From positions 11,539,682 through 11,603,681 of the forward strand of contig NC_134288.1 of NCBI RefSeq assembly GCF_949628215.1: a DNA stretch of 64,000 nt, read 5' to 3'. Below are positions 1 to 12,690 of the stretch, piece after piece. The notes under the pieces were generated by a model. It made no database searches and had not been told where the DNA came from. It was given only the letters and a program-made list of their open reading frames with translations. Made by a program: the position numbers and the translations under genes. This DNA comes from Phalacrocorax aristotelis (lineage: Eukaryota; Chordata; Aves; Suliformes; Phalacrocoracidae). Position 1 is the first letter of the stretch. Each line of letters opens with the position of its first letter.

Positions 1-2853
1 AGGGAAAAGTCATATGGGGTGAGAGGTATGATGGTTGAGGGTTATCAGGCATTAATTTCTGTGCAAAACAAACTTCTCAAGTCAGTCTTAGTGCTTGCTT
101 CGTGCTTCTGAACTGTGAACAATTTTCAGAGGTTTAACAGGTTCCCCATGACAGTATAGCTGATAATTGTTCATGCATTCTGCCCGTAATCTGGGCAGGG
201 AAGTCATTGCCATTGTTAATATTATCAGGAGTTCCCTGACACAGATATCACATACGGTTTGTATGTACATGTTATAGAGCATAATAACAGTGAATGGATT
301 TAAGGCTGCCACTTTACACAGCTGTTTACCCAAAGTTCCTACTCTGAGGCATGATGGAAAATCTGGGGGAAGAGAAAACCTTCCTAGAGTTCTCTTGGAA
401 TCAGGGCACACATTCAAGATGCATCATTCCTGCTTGGATATTTGTGTGTATGTAAATTGCTGTATTTACATCATCATTGATATATGTAACAAAAAATAAT
501 GATAAACTGTATGTGATTTGACCTTATATTCTCTACAGTGTAAAAGTCTGGATCTTCAAACTATAAAAATGCTAGAGCAGGTACAAAGAATGTGTGTAGC
601 CACGCTCCTGATTTGATCCTAGGGCGAGAGCAAACGCACTTATATCGGAGACAAGAGCGTGCGGATGGGTGGTTAGACTTCGCGCTGAATGCTGGGACGG
701 CCTTAAGCTGAAGCACTGTGTTTTTCCAAGAGCATCTATAAGTGCGCACGTCGGTAGCTACCACAGCCCAGCCGATGAGCGGAAGTTGCTGATTTCGCAG
801 CCAAACCTACTCATGACGCAAGGCAACGGGGAGCGGCCTCGCGGGCTGCGTCAGCACCACGGCCAGTTCCCGCCACCAAATCCGCCCCAAAACCGCCACA
901 AACTGCAGAAAGAAAGAAAATTTCCCCGAGTTTTCTGTTAACACAGTACAAACTTCAGAAGAGAAGAAAAATCTCTGATTATTCTGATTTTTGAGCGGTT
1001 TTATTTGTTTCTTTTTGTCTACTGTTAAAAAGCAGTGGTTCTACTCAGAGGCAATATGAAAAGTCAGCAGGTAAAATAGCATGTGGCTTTGCGGTTACCA
1101 TCGTGCCCAGAAGGATTTTTTTTTTCCCTTTTCTCTATGAAGTCATCTGTAGCTCATAGAAACTTGGTACGAAGCAGCCCTAGTTTCAAAAATGCCTATC
1201 AAGGGAATGAGTGAGTGCATAGAGCTACATCTCCCCCCCACTGAGGTACTGGGACATGCTTCCACAAGGCTCACCCAGGAGGAAAGGAGAGGCTGGCTTG
1301 TCTTCCAGATGATTACAGAAATTTGTAAAGGAAATACAAGCTTTAGTGATGCTACAAAAACATTCAATTTTCTTCCAACAAGGTGTGTTTTGTCAGGGAG
1401 AGAGAAATCACGAATGCCTTATAACTCCCCAGAAGAAATCTCATCATCTTGCCTTTTGTTTTCTGGTGTGATGTATTCTTCTGTCGCATTAAAAATGAAC
1501 GGACTGTACTTTTCAAGCCCTACCATGCATCATTCTGTCTTCCCTTAGAGTGAGTCACTGGATGTTACATTCTAACTCTTGTTCAAAAGAATTGAGTTCA
1601 CAGTGGAAAACAATTATGCCTCACAATAACTTTACTAATAGAGTTATTGTCAACTGAGATCTCGCTAAGTGGGCTGTTATGTAAAGATGTAAAATGAAGG
1701 ATGGAGAGGATATTTGATTAACAGGAAGAAGGCAAAGCAAAATAAAATCCTGCTGGATCTAGCATGCTTAACTCTCATAGTACCAGAAGTTTGTTTCTCT
1801 ATTCAAGTTGCTACTGAAACGGAATGAGGCACTTCTGATGCTTTAGAGATTCTACAAACTACCAAGTAAGGACAGACCCATGACGCTACTTTAAATTGTT
1901 TTTTAAATGTTCACTCTAGTCTTCTGCTCTAAAGACTGCTCTGAGCAATCGGTTGACATGAGGGCCACACCATGCCAGGATGGCTGTTATTGAGAGGAAC
2001 TCTATTGTTTTACTGCTCCTTCTCTGCTTCTGTCTGCTTCCCAGGAGGTGGCAATTCACTGCTAATCTACGCAATTTGTGAATTAAGACCATTGCCATCG
2101 TCTTGCACCATGCTCTGGTGCATTTACTTTGCAGGCCCAATGCTTAATTAGTCCATGCAGAAGTGTTTATTCTCCAAAGATAGAAAGAACCTGAGAAATT
2201 GTAGAGCTAGAGTAAGACTGGGATTTCTTTCTGATGAATTTTTGATCTCCGGGCCTAAGTTACTACAGATATCAGTGTCTCCAAACGTTGCTGCTAGTAT
2301 ATCACCATTTTTATGGTTAACTAAATTTCTATCTCGTCTGCATAAAAAATACTCACATCTTGTTGGTAGCTCCTATACCAAAGTAATTTCTCTTCCTTTG
2401 CATACCCATTATGACAGCAATACAGAGCTGATGAGTTAATAAAACCTACCACTGTGTGCCTGTCCTGTATGTAGCTGTCTGTCTAAAATGTTAAATAAGG
2501 CACTCTCCTGTGTCCTCACCATTTCTTACTGAGAATAAACTTAGCACGGTAATTTCAATGTCAACAAAGTGGGCCCATGTTCTTGCCAATCATTCTAGCA
2601 ACAGCAGACAGCTACTCTGAAGGGAAGGATGGGTCTCCTTGCAAGCTTTTAGTTTGGACCTTTGAGTATGCTCCCAGCAGTGTCTTCCCTTAAGCCTACA
2701 CTTGCACCCCCTACCTTCCAGCAAACTTGGCTCCACCATTACAGTAGTGCTGCCAAGTTGACAGTGAATGTTGGCTGTTGAAGGCATGTCAAGTAGGTTA
2801 TGACCAGTCTCACAAGATTGATGCTAAAATGATTTATTCTCTCTATTTTCCAG
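1..2853 (+). other. NKAIN4: NKAIN4 intron, right-hand part
   Basis: This stretch lies upstream of the first recognisable NKAIN4 exon and is read as intron. I searched it on both strands for the missing NKAIN exons (the mid-protein segment and the segment just before the last membrane helix) and saw none. Apart from the CpG-rich patch listed separately, it is ordinary AT-rich sequence with only short chance open frames. Confidence 0.6.
600..935. promoter_or_regulatory. CpG-rich patch, candidate promoter or enhancer in an NKAIN4 intron
   Basis: By eye about 26 CpG dinucleotides fall in roughly 330 bp, while the flanking intron is CpG-poor. The patch holds a GCGGAAGT ETS-type site near 780, a TGACGCAA element, a TGCGTCA half-CRE/AP-1 element and a TTCCCGCC E2F-type site at 867-874. 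The open frames here do not resemble NKAIN exons. It may be an unmethylated internal promoter or enhancer, or the start of an unannotated transcript. Function is inference only. Confidence 0.4.
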
Positions 2854-2914
2854 CTGGTGGGCTTTGTCTACGCCTGTTACGTTGTTAGTGTTTTTACAGA
2901 AGAAGAAGACAGCT
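2854..2914 (+). CDS. NKAIN4: NKAIN4 exon: end of last membrane helix
   Basis: A pyrimidine-rich acceptor ending in CAG (2851-2853) opens the exon and a consensus GTAAGT donor follows at 2915. The 61 nt read [20 protein letters not shown] plus one base, which completes a Phe codon with the next exon. Confidence 0.9.
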
Positions 2915-5900
2915 GTAAGTATTTATCAACAGATCCCTTGGCAAAGTTTTTATTACATTTTATTCCTCTCAGATGTTTGTCTGTCAGGACTGAGTTGCCA
3001 TCAGACTTCTTTTCACCTCTCCACCTCTGTGATATGGCATTACCTACCTTTCAAGGACCACCTGTTTCTACTGTGAGGTATTTTTCCCCATGTCACCATG
3101 CATTAGATGCTGTAATTCTGCTACTCTTTCAGCCCAAAATAGCTTGGTGTTGGCTGCTCACTCAGGATAGGCTTTAGAGAAACTGGGCAGCTTCTTCAGT
3201 TCTCAAGCTTCAATAGCTTAATGCCACTGAAATACTACCACTGTAATTAGGAGTACCTACAACAAAGAATACAGCCCAGTACTCAGGTAGGCCACCTGCT
3301 GAGTATCGTATGCCACAAGCCAAGGATGAAGCAGATCATGAGGTTTCTTGCCAAGAACCAACCTGACCACTTAGTTTAAAAGCAGAGGAAGTACTCTGTG
3401 TGACCTATAAGGAGGAAATCGCTGACTCTCATGTTTGGTATACAAAATCTTAAGCGTCATGACATGTGTCAGAGAAGAGTGAAGACTCAGAGGAATCACA
3501 TGGGTGATTGGGTCTGTGAGCTCTATCTAGATATCTATAACCTGGTCCTGGATTACTTTGCCCTTCTAAAACGCCCTTTGAGAGCAGTCATTTTGCAAAC
3601 AAAAGAACGGACGCATAGGGTTCAAATAAGTGTGAAGTCTGATTTCTTTGGCAAAGAGTCACCTTTCTGTGTTTGAATTCTCAGCATGTTTGACTCAGTA
3701 AACTCTTACTGAAATCAATGCATCTAGGCCAGTTTACTCCAGGTAAGCATCTGTTCCAAAGGCTTTATATCCAAGTATCACGTCTTTAAGACATTCAATA
3801 GGTTTGTTCAAGTAGCTTCGTTGTTTTAAACAGCAGCTGGCATGGATTTTAGCTGAAAAACAACAGCTTTGAACTGAATATTTGAAAGTATGTGAAGAAT
3901 GTTGATTTCATAAGAGTGAGATGAGATGCATTTGCTTATGTGGCTTGTCCTCCTGCTTTTCGGTTGCCTCCTATGTGGCTGCATTCATTCTGCTGACTTT
4001 ATTCATCATTTGTTTAAAGCGCGGCAGTGCACTTAGCAGAAGTGCTACATTATAAGTAATATTTTAAAAACTACCCTATAGCTCTTCTATTAGCTAAATA
4101 GCTTGAGTTCTGAGACCCTTTTTAATATTGTAAAGTAATAATTTGACTGAGCTCATTTTTATAGTAGGGCTCTGTTAGGAGAGGCAACCACATGGAATGA
4201 ACCATTAACTAGAAACGCAGAGCTGTTAATTTCAGGATACATATTTTTTTCCCACTAACAAATTCATTTTCCCTCCCAGTTTCCCAGCTTGGAGTTAAAA
4301 TGCCAGCTTGAATAATTAACAATGACAAACTATCAATATTTCACACTCACAGTGGTAGATCCTTCCAGTGACCTGAACAAATTTGAGCTGCGTTTTAATT
4401 TTCTCTTCCATTTGTGGTTTCCTTTAAATGTTGCTTTGATATGCAGCATGAAGTAATTATAAGTGCTGAGGCACATTAATCAGGAAGCTCATGCTAACGT
4501 GATTTTCATGAGAAAACACAGCAGTAGGGATCTACTAATGCTGAATTATGGGCAAGAATATTTTAGATGTGCTAATGCACTGTAATATATTGCAACAATG
4601 AACCACAGTTAAGATTTTTTTAAAGTGACTTGGATTTTGAGTGCTGCCATGGTTGGGTGCTCAGATGATAGGACTTCTGTTTGTTCAAGGTACTAAACAG
4701 TTACTGAAAGTTGCAATTCTTTAAGGTTTCCTAATTTAGACATTCCACAACTGAGGTAGTATACTTAGAATCTGTTTTTTAAAACTGCAGCCTGTCTTGA
4801 TTTTAAAATACTCAAACATTTTCAAAAGTGGCTGAGAAAAGGTCAAGTCTCACTGGACCTACTGGGAATCATCCACCCAGTTAACTCAGAATCTCTACAG
4901 ATTTCACCCATTAACTGACAGTTGTTCCAAAATCACAGTATCGGCACAAACATATATACTGTCCTTGCGTTTCTAAATATATGTTGAGAGGGGATTTTTT
5001 TCCACTTCCAATATATTTAGTAAATATTTTTTCTATTGGGTATTTTTTAGTGAACAAACTCTTTAGCTAAAATTTAAAATAATAGTGCCACCTTCAGGAA
5101 AGGAAAATAAACAGGCATTTATATAGTTAATAAGACTCTCCAGTCATTTTTAAATGGCATTTGGACGGGATAGCTTTCACATTTCCAAAAGAAATGCGCT
5201 AACTTGGCACCAAAAAGTGGTCTAAGCTGGATCTATTTTAAAGGTTTTTGCAAGGCCTACTAGGTCAGTCACAAATCACACCACGTCATACCCCTACTGA
5301 GCTGGCTATGTTGGCCAGCTCAGTCATATAGACTTGGCCTGATTTCAGGGGAACTAAGAGAGCCCTGGAAAATTCTTCTGTGGTTACTAAGGGAATTGTC
5401 ACTTAAAACTTTCCTTGTTTAGTTACATTGCCCTTATGCAAATACTGGAGAAGGGAGGCATTGTTCCTATTTGTATACAATTAAAAGAAATTGAGTTGGC
5501 AGAGGGGATGTGAAAAATATCAGAGCTGAAGGTAATGAGATATTTGCAGTTTTCCAAAGCTGCTGCTATTTGCCTTGCAGGAAAGACAAGTGGGGCAAGA
5601 AGATTCCCACTTGACTATATAACCTTCATGGGGATTACTGTGCTGCCACCTTCCCCGCTGGCATTCACTCATGAGCCGTTCCCCAGCTTCCTTCTTTCAG
5701 CACATCGCTGGATGGCTGAGGCTTTGTCGGCTCAGTTCTCACGTGAACTCACAGCACGGTGGCAATATCCAAGGAGGCCGAGGCAGGCCCTCTTGTTTTT
5801 CTAGCATCTTTTGTTAGCTCTGTGCTTTAAGTCTTGTGTCAGCTGAATCTCCTCCTTGGCACACTTGCCCATCCCAGGAGATCCTGGAAAAGTGGTCTGT

Positions 5901-8900
5901 ACAGGCAGAGATTTCCACCAGGCAATCCATACCTGAAAAATCATTTTTCTGTTCTCTCACTTATTTTTGTGTTATGCCATGCCATGCATCAACTTTCTTT
6001 TTAATTTCCTTCCAACTTTCTGGCCATGTTTGTTTGTTTATTTGAGTTTTGATTTTTTTTCAGTTGATTTCATTGGTGGATTTGATCCATTTCCTCTCTA
6101 CCATGTCAATGAAAAACCCACCAACCTTTTGTTCAAGCAGACATACCTGTAAGTATCATCTCCTGCGCTAAGAGGCTATGCATGCCTCTTTGTTTTATGG
6201 CTCAAGGGTGCCACAGGTTTGGGTTTTTTCCTCCTTTCAGGTTGACTTCTCCAGCAGGTTTTTCAGGCATGGAAGGAATGAGCAAGTGGACACCAGAAGG
6301 GGTGAAGCTGTCTCTGCTCAGCCCCAGGTTGCTAAGGAGAAGCTGGTGTTGCCACACTTGGTTTATGGCAGTGCTGTTTGATAGGAAGCAGTGGGGCCAG
6401 CTGTAGGACGTTATAGTAAACAAACTACTGGATGCCTTTTCCTTGAAGAAAGCAGAGTGAGGCTTTTCGGCAGTGAATGGTGCCCAAGCTGGTAAAGGTA
6501 GGAGCTGTGAGGGAGGAAGAGTCAGCCTCAGTGGATGCTGAGAGTGAGCCATAGTGACAGCAGAATATGATTCTCAGTCTCAGGGTAGAATTGTGGCCTG
6601 TCAGGCAGAGCCTCAATGACAGATCTCTGCTGGCATAGGATTTGTGCAACATCTAATTGTTTAAGTTGTATTTTAGCTCTGTGGACAGACAGTCATAACT
6701 GAACTCTGACCTATATCCATGCAACTTTAATCACAGGCCATGTCTTTGTCATCCTCCAAAAATCTTTGTATGGTAGCACCACAAAATTTGACTCTGCCTC
6801 GGATACAGGGTCTCCCTGTATCTTCTTGTACTTCCAGGGAAGCTGTAGCGTACAAAGCTAAAGCACCAGTGAATTAAATTAAACCAAGCATTAGATGGTT
6901 TGTATGCAGGATGGCACAGGTTTGCTCTTAAGATTTCATTTTTGTAAATTCGGTTGCTTGCAAGAACAGAGGCTTCTATGTGTGGGGCATCCCAAGTGTT
7001 CAGCTGAAAGCAGGGAGCAGAAAGGAGAGCTGTCCACAGCAGCTCCTCTCATACCACTAATAGAGATCCATTGTTCAGTTCCAGCTCCTGCCCTGTGATA
7101 ATCCCTTCCACTGCTGAAAGGACAAGATCACACTTTCTCACAGCCCACTTAAAAGCTGGTTCTTAATGAGATTCTCAGACATTAAGGCCAGTATTATCTG
7201 TATAAATCAGCAATAAGATCTGAATTTTTGATATTTCTTAAATTGAGCTGCAAGAAGGCAGCTCAACATGCAGAAATTTTTTTAAAGCAGCTGCTAAGGG
7301 AGGTTGATTTTGGGAATAATGTTACCAGAGAATCCTGCCAAAAAGAAGGATGCAAGGATGGGGGAGAAAAGTGAGGCTAAGGGAAGAAAAACTGCCCCCA
7401 AATAGATTTGTACATGTACCCCACTAATGTAGCCTGGACTTTCCACCCACTCTGTGGGTAGCACACAGCACAGGAGCAGGAGAACAAATAATTTTTGCAA
7501 AGCAGTTAAATTCCCTGTAACTTTGGGGGTGCAATAGCATTATTAGAAGGGATGCTACAGGAGGATAAATACTGATTTCCCTCTCATTTTGTCACAGTGG
7601 GATGGAATTTTCCATAGCCTGCAGAAGCTGTGGAGCTTTAAGCAGCTCCCTGATTTACTAGTTTGATACAGCAGTGTGCTGAAGCAGCATCACATTTTTA
7701 CAGTATGGGGCTTGGGCTGCTTTTTTCTTAAAATGACAAATTCTGTTTGTGAAAGAAGCTAGTACTTATAAATGAAGCTTTCTGTGTGGGGAGATTGTAA
7801 TATGAACAGAAGCTAGCAACATAAAACTTCCTTACAAGGGTCTCAGTATGATGGTAAGCTACTAATGAAATAGACAGATAATATTGTTCTTCAGGCCCAT
7901 TCTTCAGACCATCACTTACCTATTGATAGCTTCTGCCAGCACAATATAATATTTCTTTCTGGCTAACAGGAGATGAAAACAGCTGCTGAGCAGTAGATAA
8001 GGTGACTCTCTATAAATTTCACAGCAGCCACCAAATAGCAATTTTTGTTTGCTTATTTCAGCTTAGCTATTGCCTTTCTTCCACATGTATGAATAGGAGT
8101 GAGAGGAGGAACGGATACCTGATTCTCAGCTAATGATGCCATGGAGTTTTGCAGTCTGAGGCACTGAGTTCCAGATGCCTTTTTCCTGCTGTGAAAATAA
8201 TTTCATGACGACTGAAGGCATTTTATTTTTTAATATCTTGTTCAAGATGATGCAAAACAACAAATACATCCAACTTCTTTCAAGTTTAAATTTACAAAAC
8301 ATGGACTTTCTGGTTTTAACTCCTTTTTGTTGAAGGAAATGCTGAGTGAAACCAAATCTATTCTACAGCTAATGACTTGGAGCTAACTGCAGCCATGAAC
8401 TTCCATTTTAGGATGGCATCACCCCATTTTCAGTAGTCAGCTGCTCTCCCGATAGTGTTCTTGCCCTGTTGCCACAACTCTCTAACAGGACCACTTTCCT
8501 TCATTCCCTAATGGAATTATCTTATTGACCCCAGCTTTATCTATAGCCTTTTCTGATGAGATCACACTTTTTCCTCTCCTCCCAATGTGCCCTTTCCCTT
8601 GTCCTGGCTTAGCATTTTTTACTAGTCTCTCTTCTTCATCTCTCCAAATTTATGAATTTTTATCGATCTGAAGGCACCACAGAACAACGACACTGACCTA
8701 GCTTAAGTCCAAGACCAAACCCTATAACCTCTGTATCAAGCACACAGCCTATGAGTTAGGTAACTTTAAAATATGCTGTCACAGTTCAGAGATATTAAAG
8801 GGACACTGCTGTGTTCCTTGGCAGCCTACTGAAGTGGTCATCAGCTGCTAAATTCAGTATTCAAAATGTACGTCCCATTTCTGGCCTTCAGCTTCCATCC

Positions 8901-11370
8901 ACTGCACTGAAAAGAGTTCTTAGATACCTTTGCCTCCTACTAGGAGGAAAAAACATCTCCCCAGACTATTACTGATAATAAGCACTTCCAGACCTCAATC
9001 CAGTTATCTCACAGCTTTATCCTGGTAATCCACTGACCTCCTTGACTTCAGTTGCAAGTCTCCAGTTAATGGAAAACCTCACAAATTATCAACTGCCAGG
9101 TGTTATTTTCCTTTTTTTTAAAAAAAGCCAATAACAACCACCACTACCACCAACAGTTTTGTACTGTTGCTTACAAAGACATGATTTAAGTCTGCTTCAT
9201 CTTAATTAGCACCTCCAGCACTCACACAGCAACAATGAAATTCTATAAATATAGTTATTTCTATTTCAGATTCCACAACTGCTTCTGTTCTACATTTCAC
9301 TGACTCCAGGGGGCTTTGGTTGTGATAGTTCCTATTTCAAGTGACAAGCTTAAGTAAGAGAGACTCAAATTATCATGAAAAAAATTGTTCTGGAAGTTTT
9401 ACTGTGTAATAGAATTATCCTTAATCTCAGTGCGGCTTACTAATCAAGGCACTGCACTAATTATTTAATAATAATTCGTTAGTAATCTTGATAAAAGATA
9501 TGCTAAAGTCTTCAGTGCATGAGGTTCTGTGTCAAAGTACTTAGCCAAAGGATAATAAATCACTTACTGAAAACCCAAGTTATTCTTCTGAGGCCAAAAG
9601 GGAATATTTCCAGTCCAGAGGTCTTACCCCACCTTAGCTAAAGCTTAAATTCAGGCTATGCCTGCTTGTACCACTGTCTCCTCTTAGGTTGCACAGGGCA
9701 GGACATGAGCTCCAGGTTGCTTTTCTTCTTCTTCGCTTGTAGTAACAGAAGTCTCACTATTTGAGGCAAGGAAGCATTCTTGCACTGGTAACTGTGGAAG
9801 GGTTAACCCAGACAGCTTTGAGGTTTGTGACTAAAGCTGTTATCTCCAAGTACCCTTAGATACCTGCCAAGACAGCAGGAGGCCCAGATCATTGTGATCA
9901 TTTGTCAGCACTTCCTGCCTGCTGCATCCATCCAGTGTTTTGACATCATTTTCTGAATTTGTTTCAGAAAGCACTGTGCAATCCCAGTTATAAAACAAAA
10001 TAGTCTCAAAGCATGATATTGTACATGGTTTAGTGCTAAATCAAGAACCTACCAGATGACAAGAGGTAGCCTCTATTTATATAAAAGATAGAGAGAGGGG
10101 CAATAGTTCTCCCTGCCTTTTTAGACTGTATTTATAAGGCTAAGCAGTGAATTGTAGACTTGAGAGGCTCCTGTCCCTAACACTCACTGTGATCTGGCAC
10201 CCCAAGTACTACATTACATTTATGACTTAAAAGCTTTGATAGTTGCTGTGTTGCCAGATTCCACTGACTGCTTTCCTCAGATCTGCCAGTGGAAAGGACC
10301 ATAGGATAACATAGGGTGTGACTTTTATCAGATGTAGACTTTAGTATTGACAGGGCAGCAACAGGGGGTATCAGTTAATTGAATGATCTAAGGCTCCAGT
10401 TGGTGATTGCTCACACCGATGCTCCCTAATCAATTCTTTTGTGGTGCAGCATGTCTGCTAGCCATAGGCATGAAGCAGCTGTGAGCATGCAGCATTAAAG
10501 GACTAGACCCCAGCTAAGACTCATCCACTTATAGGTTGAAAGTAGGTTCTTCAGTAGCTCAGCTGACAGGTTCAAGTACACAAATAACATTCTTTAATTA
10601 AAAAAAAAATATATCTAGACTGAAACACTGGAGAAGGAGGGAAGAAACTGTAAGATTGTTTTTCACTCCCCCACTACCTCCAAACTTTGTTTGATGACCA
10701 GAAGACTTTACAAAGGAAACTTTTACTTAAAGTGGGATTTTTTTTTCCTGCTTGTTTTGAGGAGAGCAAAAAAACCCCCAAAACACAAAACAAAATGCTT
10801 CTGCTTTTCTTTCTAGGTAGACTTTTTTCCCAAACAATTTGCTGAATATCAACAGGAATTTGCAAACTGTTTTGATCAACCTGAAGCTGCATGTGTAAGA
10901 GGTGATGTTCCAGCTGAAGACATTCACTCATCTTTATTGCTGGCTACAAAAGTAGATGCGCTTATACTGCCTCATCTACACAAAAAGCACATCACTGCAA
11001 TTTCGAGAAGCTACTTTTATTCTAGAGATGACCCCTAGCTTTTAAAATTCCTAACCAAATTTTATGCAGCTCCAAATGCTGAGGATCTAACACTTTGGCT
11101 CATACCCATTCCTTAGTCTAACTGCAGTGTATTCGGGTCTGGTGTATGTACAACATTCATTCCAGACTTGAAGACTACTTAACCACATTACCTCTGAGCT
11201 CTCAATCCTATTCCTCATCTGTAGTCAATCATGTTTAAAAACCCAGATCAGAGAAAAAAAAAAATGTTTTTCCTCATTATTTCCACGCTATTTCTGTTAC
11301 CAGCTTCATACTTGCTCCACATTGATGCCCTGCCTTCACTTTTTTTTTTGCCCCCTACAGGCCTGCGTAA
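2854..11370 (+). CDS. NKAIN4: Na+/K+-transporting ATPase subunit beta-1-interacting protein 4, last three exons only
   Basis: NKAIN proteins are small four-helix membrane proteins, largely neuronal, named for interaction with the Na,K-ATPase beta subunit. Three exons (2854-2914, 6064-6148, 11361-11370) join in phase to give the last 51 residues plus stop. The first exon holds the end of the last membrane helix ([14 protein letters not shown]) and the acidic FTEEEDS motif. The second holds [19 protein letters not shown], the family's near-invariant cytosolic tail. The third adds the terminal Leu-Pro-Ala. The family is about 208 residues long, so about 157 residues lie left of the window. The tail alone does not clearly separate the NKAIN paralogues. 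The choice of NKAIN4 rests on its convergent position next to BIRC7 and YTHDF1, as in human. Confidence 0.88.
2915..6063 (+). other. NKAIN4: NKAIN4 intron
   Basis: The intron is bounded by the GTAAGT donor and a T-rich acceptor. It is AT-rich, and I see no gene or recognisable mobile element. The open frames are short and show no family likeness. Confidence 0.7.
6064..6148 (+). CDS. NKAIN4: NKAIN4 exon: conserved cytosolic tail
   Basis: The acceptor is a T run followed by CAG (6061-6063), and the donor is GTAAGTAT at 6149. The 85 nt encode [19 protein letters not shown], then TNLLFKQTY and two bases of a Leu codon. If the donor is not used, the frame closes at once with CTG-TAA (stop at 6150-6152), giving a protein shorter by only Pro-Ala. 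Confidence 0.9.
6149..11360 (+). other. NKAIN4: NKAIN4 last intron
   Basis: About 5.2 kb between the tail exon and the terminal micro-exon. It is AT-rich, with scattered homopolymer tracts, for example near 9112-9126 and 10601. I see no gene and no recognisable repeat family. Confidence 0.6.
11361..11370 (+). CDS. NKAIN4: NKAIN4 terminal coding micro-exon (Leu-Pro-Ala-stop)
   Basis: A strong acceptor (T9, then GCCCCCTACAG) precedes G-CCT-GCG-TAA. The G completes the split Leu codon, so the protein ends YLPA, the same end as in other vertebrate NKAINs. Only seven coding bases precede the stop. The stop overlaps an AATAAA hexamer at 11370-11375, which is probably too close to the acceptor to act as the poly(A) signal. 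Confidence 0.85.
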
Positions 11371-12690
11371 ATAAAGAGAAGCCAGAGGATGGATAAACCT
11401 TGCACTCCACCATCAAAGGTGCTGCAGGAAACAATCCCCTGGGGCCTGGATCTTTGGCAGAGGAAATGCAGGATGGTGAATTCCATTCCATTTTTTGTCA
11501 TCGTCTTTTCAAACGCAATGAATGTACATTGAAGAATGGCCATGTGATTGGTTTTTAATACTCCAAGTGCCCTGACGAACCATTCCTACAGTGGTCTCAT
11601 GGTACCAGCCAACAAATGCACAGCCCTGAAGACCTCAGGCAGAACAAGTTCACTGAGAAACTCTCTCAGGAGACACAGCTGAAGTTGGAGCTGTTTCCTT
11701 GCACCATGGATCCATAAAGAAGGAAGCACTGTATAACACCCTGGGACATTTCATGTTTTGTAGTTAGCTTCTTCCCCCTTCTCCTTTCCCTTGTTCTGAA
11801 GAGAGCCTAAATCCCCTAACACAACTTCATCTGCTCCCTGCCTGTATAGAACTAGGTGGGGGCTATTTACATTTATGTTTAGGCTTTTTTTTAATTAAGT
11901 TATAGATGAGAACTCTCTCACCCCCCATCCAGGACTCCCTTCCTCATTCTCTATTCTTTAGACATGGTCAGCACCTTAGCAGTAGGCATTTGTCCTGGAT
12001 TTCAGTGTTCTGTGACATAACTCCTATAATGCTGAACAGCTAAAAACCAGTACAAGCACCAAATTTTTACTCAGCATGGAGCTTAGCCCCATTTCAAGAT
12101 CCCAAGCCATTCTCAGAGCAGCTGTAGCTTACCCTGGCTTTGCCCATCTACATTAAATTAACACTGGTGTAACTATATACACAGCCAAAACCTACTGCAG
12201 GATACTGGAAAATGCCTAGTTCTTCAAGGATCACAGATGCTTTTGAACCTCCCTTCTCACTGAGCAGCCATGCTTATTCCAGGCACAAGCCTGGCAACAC
12301 CCTGATGAAGGGTTGTTTTGTGACAGGATAATTTTGAGGGGAGGGAACAGGCTGAAGGAAAGGAGGAATATAAGTGTGATTAAGCTGCATTGACAAGCTG
12401 CAGCAGTTAATTAAAACAAGCAAACAAGAAACAATGTCAGTTTTGTTAGCTACATCTCCCAGCATGTTACATGTCAAGCAGAGAAAGAGCGCTTATCAGC
12501 CATCCGTGGCATTCTTTGGCTGGTACATCCCACGTGCTGTTGTCATTCTTTGTCTTGCCTAATCTGTTGGAGATTACTTGGCATTTTGGAGTAATGCTTT
12601 TCAGAAGAGTCAAGCTAGAAGCCATGCTAGGGAGGGGATGTGTGAGGGAAGAATTAAAAGAAATAAAAACATTAAGTGCTAAGTCAAAGA
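11371..12690 (+). other. NKAIN4: NKAIN4 3' untranslated region (approximate end)
   Basis: Sequence following the NKAIN4 stop codon. It contains no coding frame I recognise. The right limit is set by the first good AATAAA downstream (12662-12667). Later AATAAA hexamers near 13641, 13840 and 14316 could extend it. Confidence 0.45.
12662..12667 (+). terminator. candidate poly(A) signal of NKAIN4
   Basis: AATAAA on the + strand about 1.3 kb after the stop codon, followed by T-rich sequence. It is one of several possible signals before the convergent BIRC7 3' end. Confidence 0.35.

Noticed and set aside
1-2853. Earlier NKAIN4 exons inside the window
   Set aside because: No frame resembling the earlier membrane helices or the mid-protein loop was found on the + strand; they must lie to the left.
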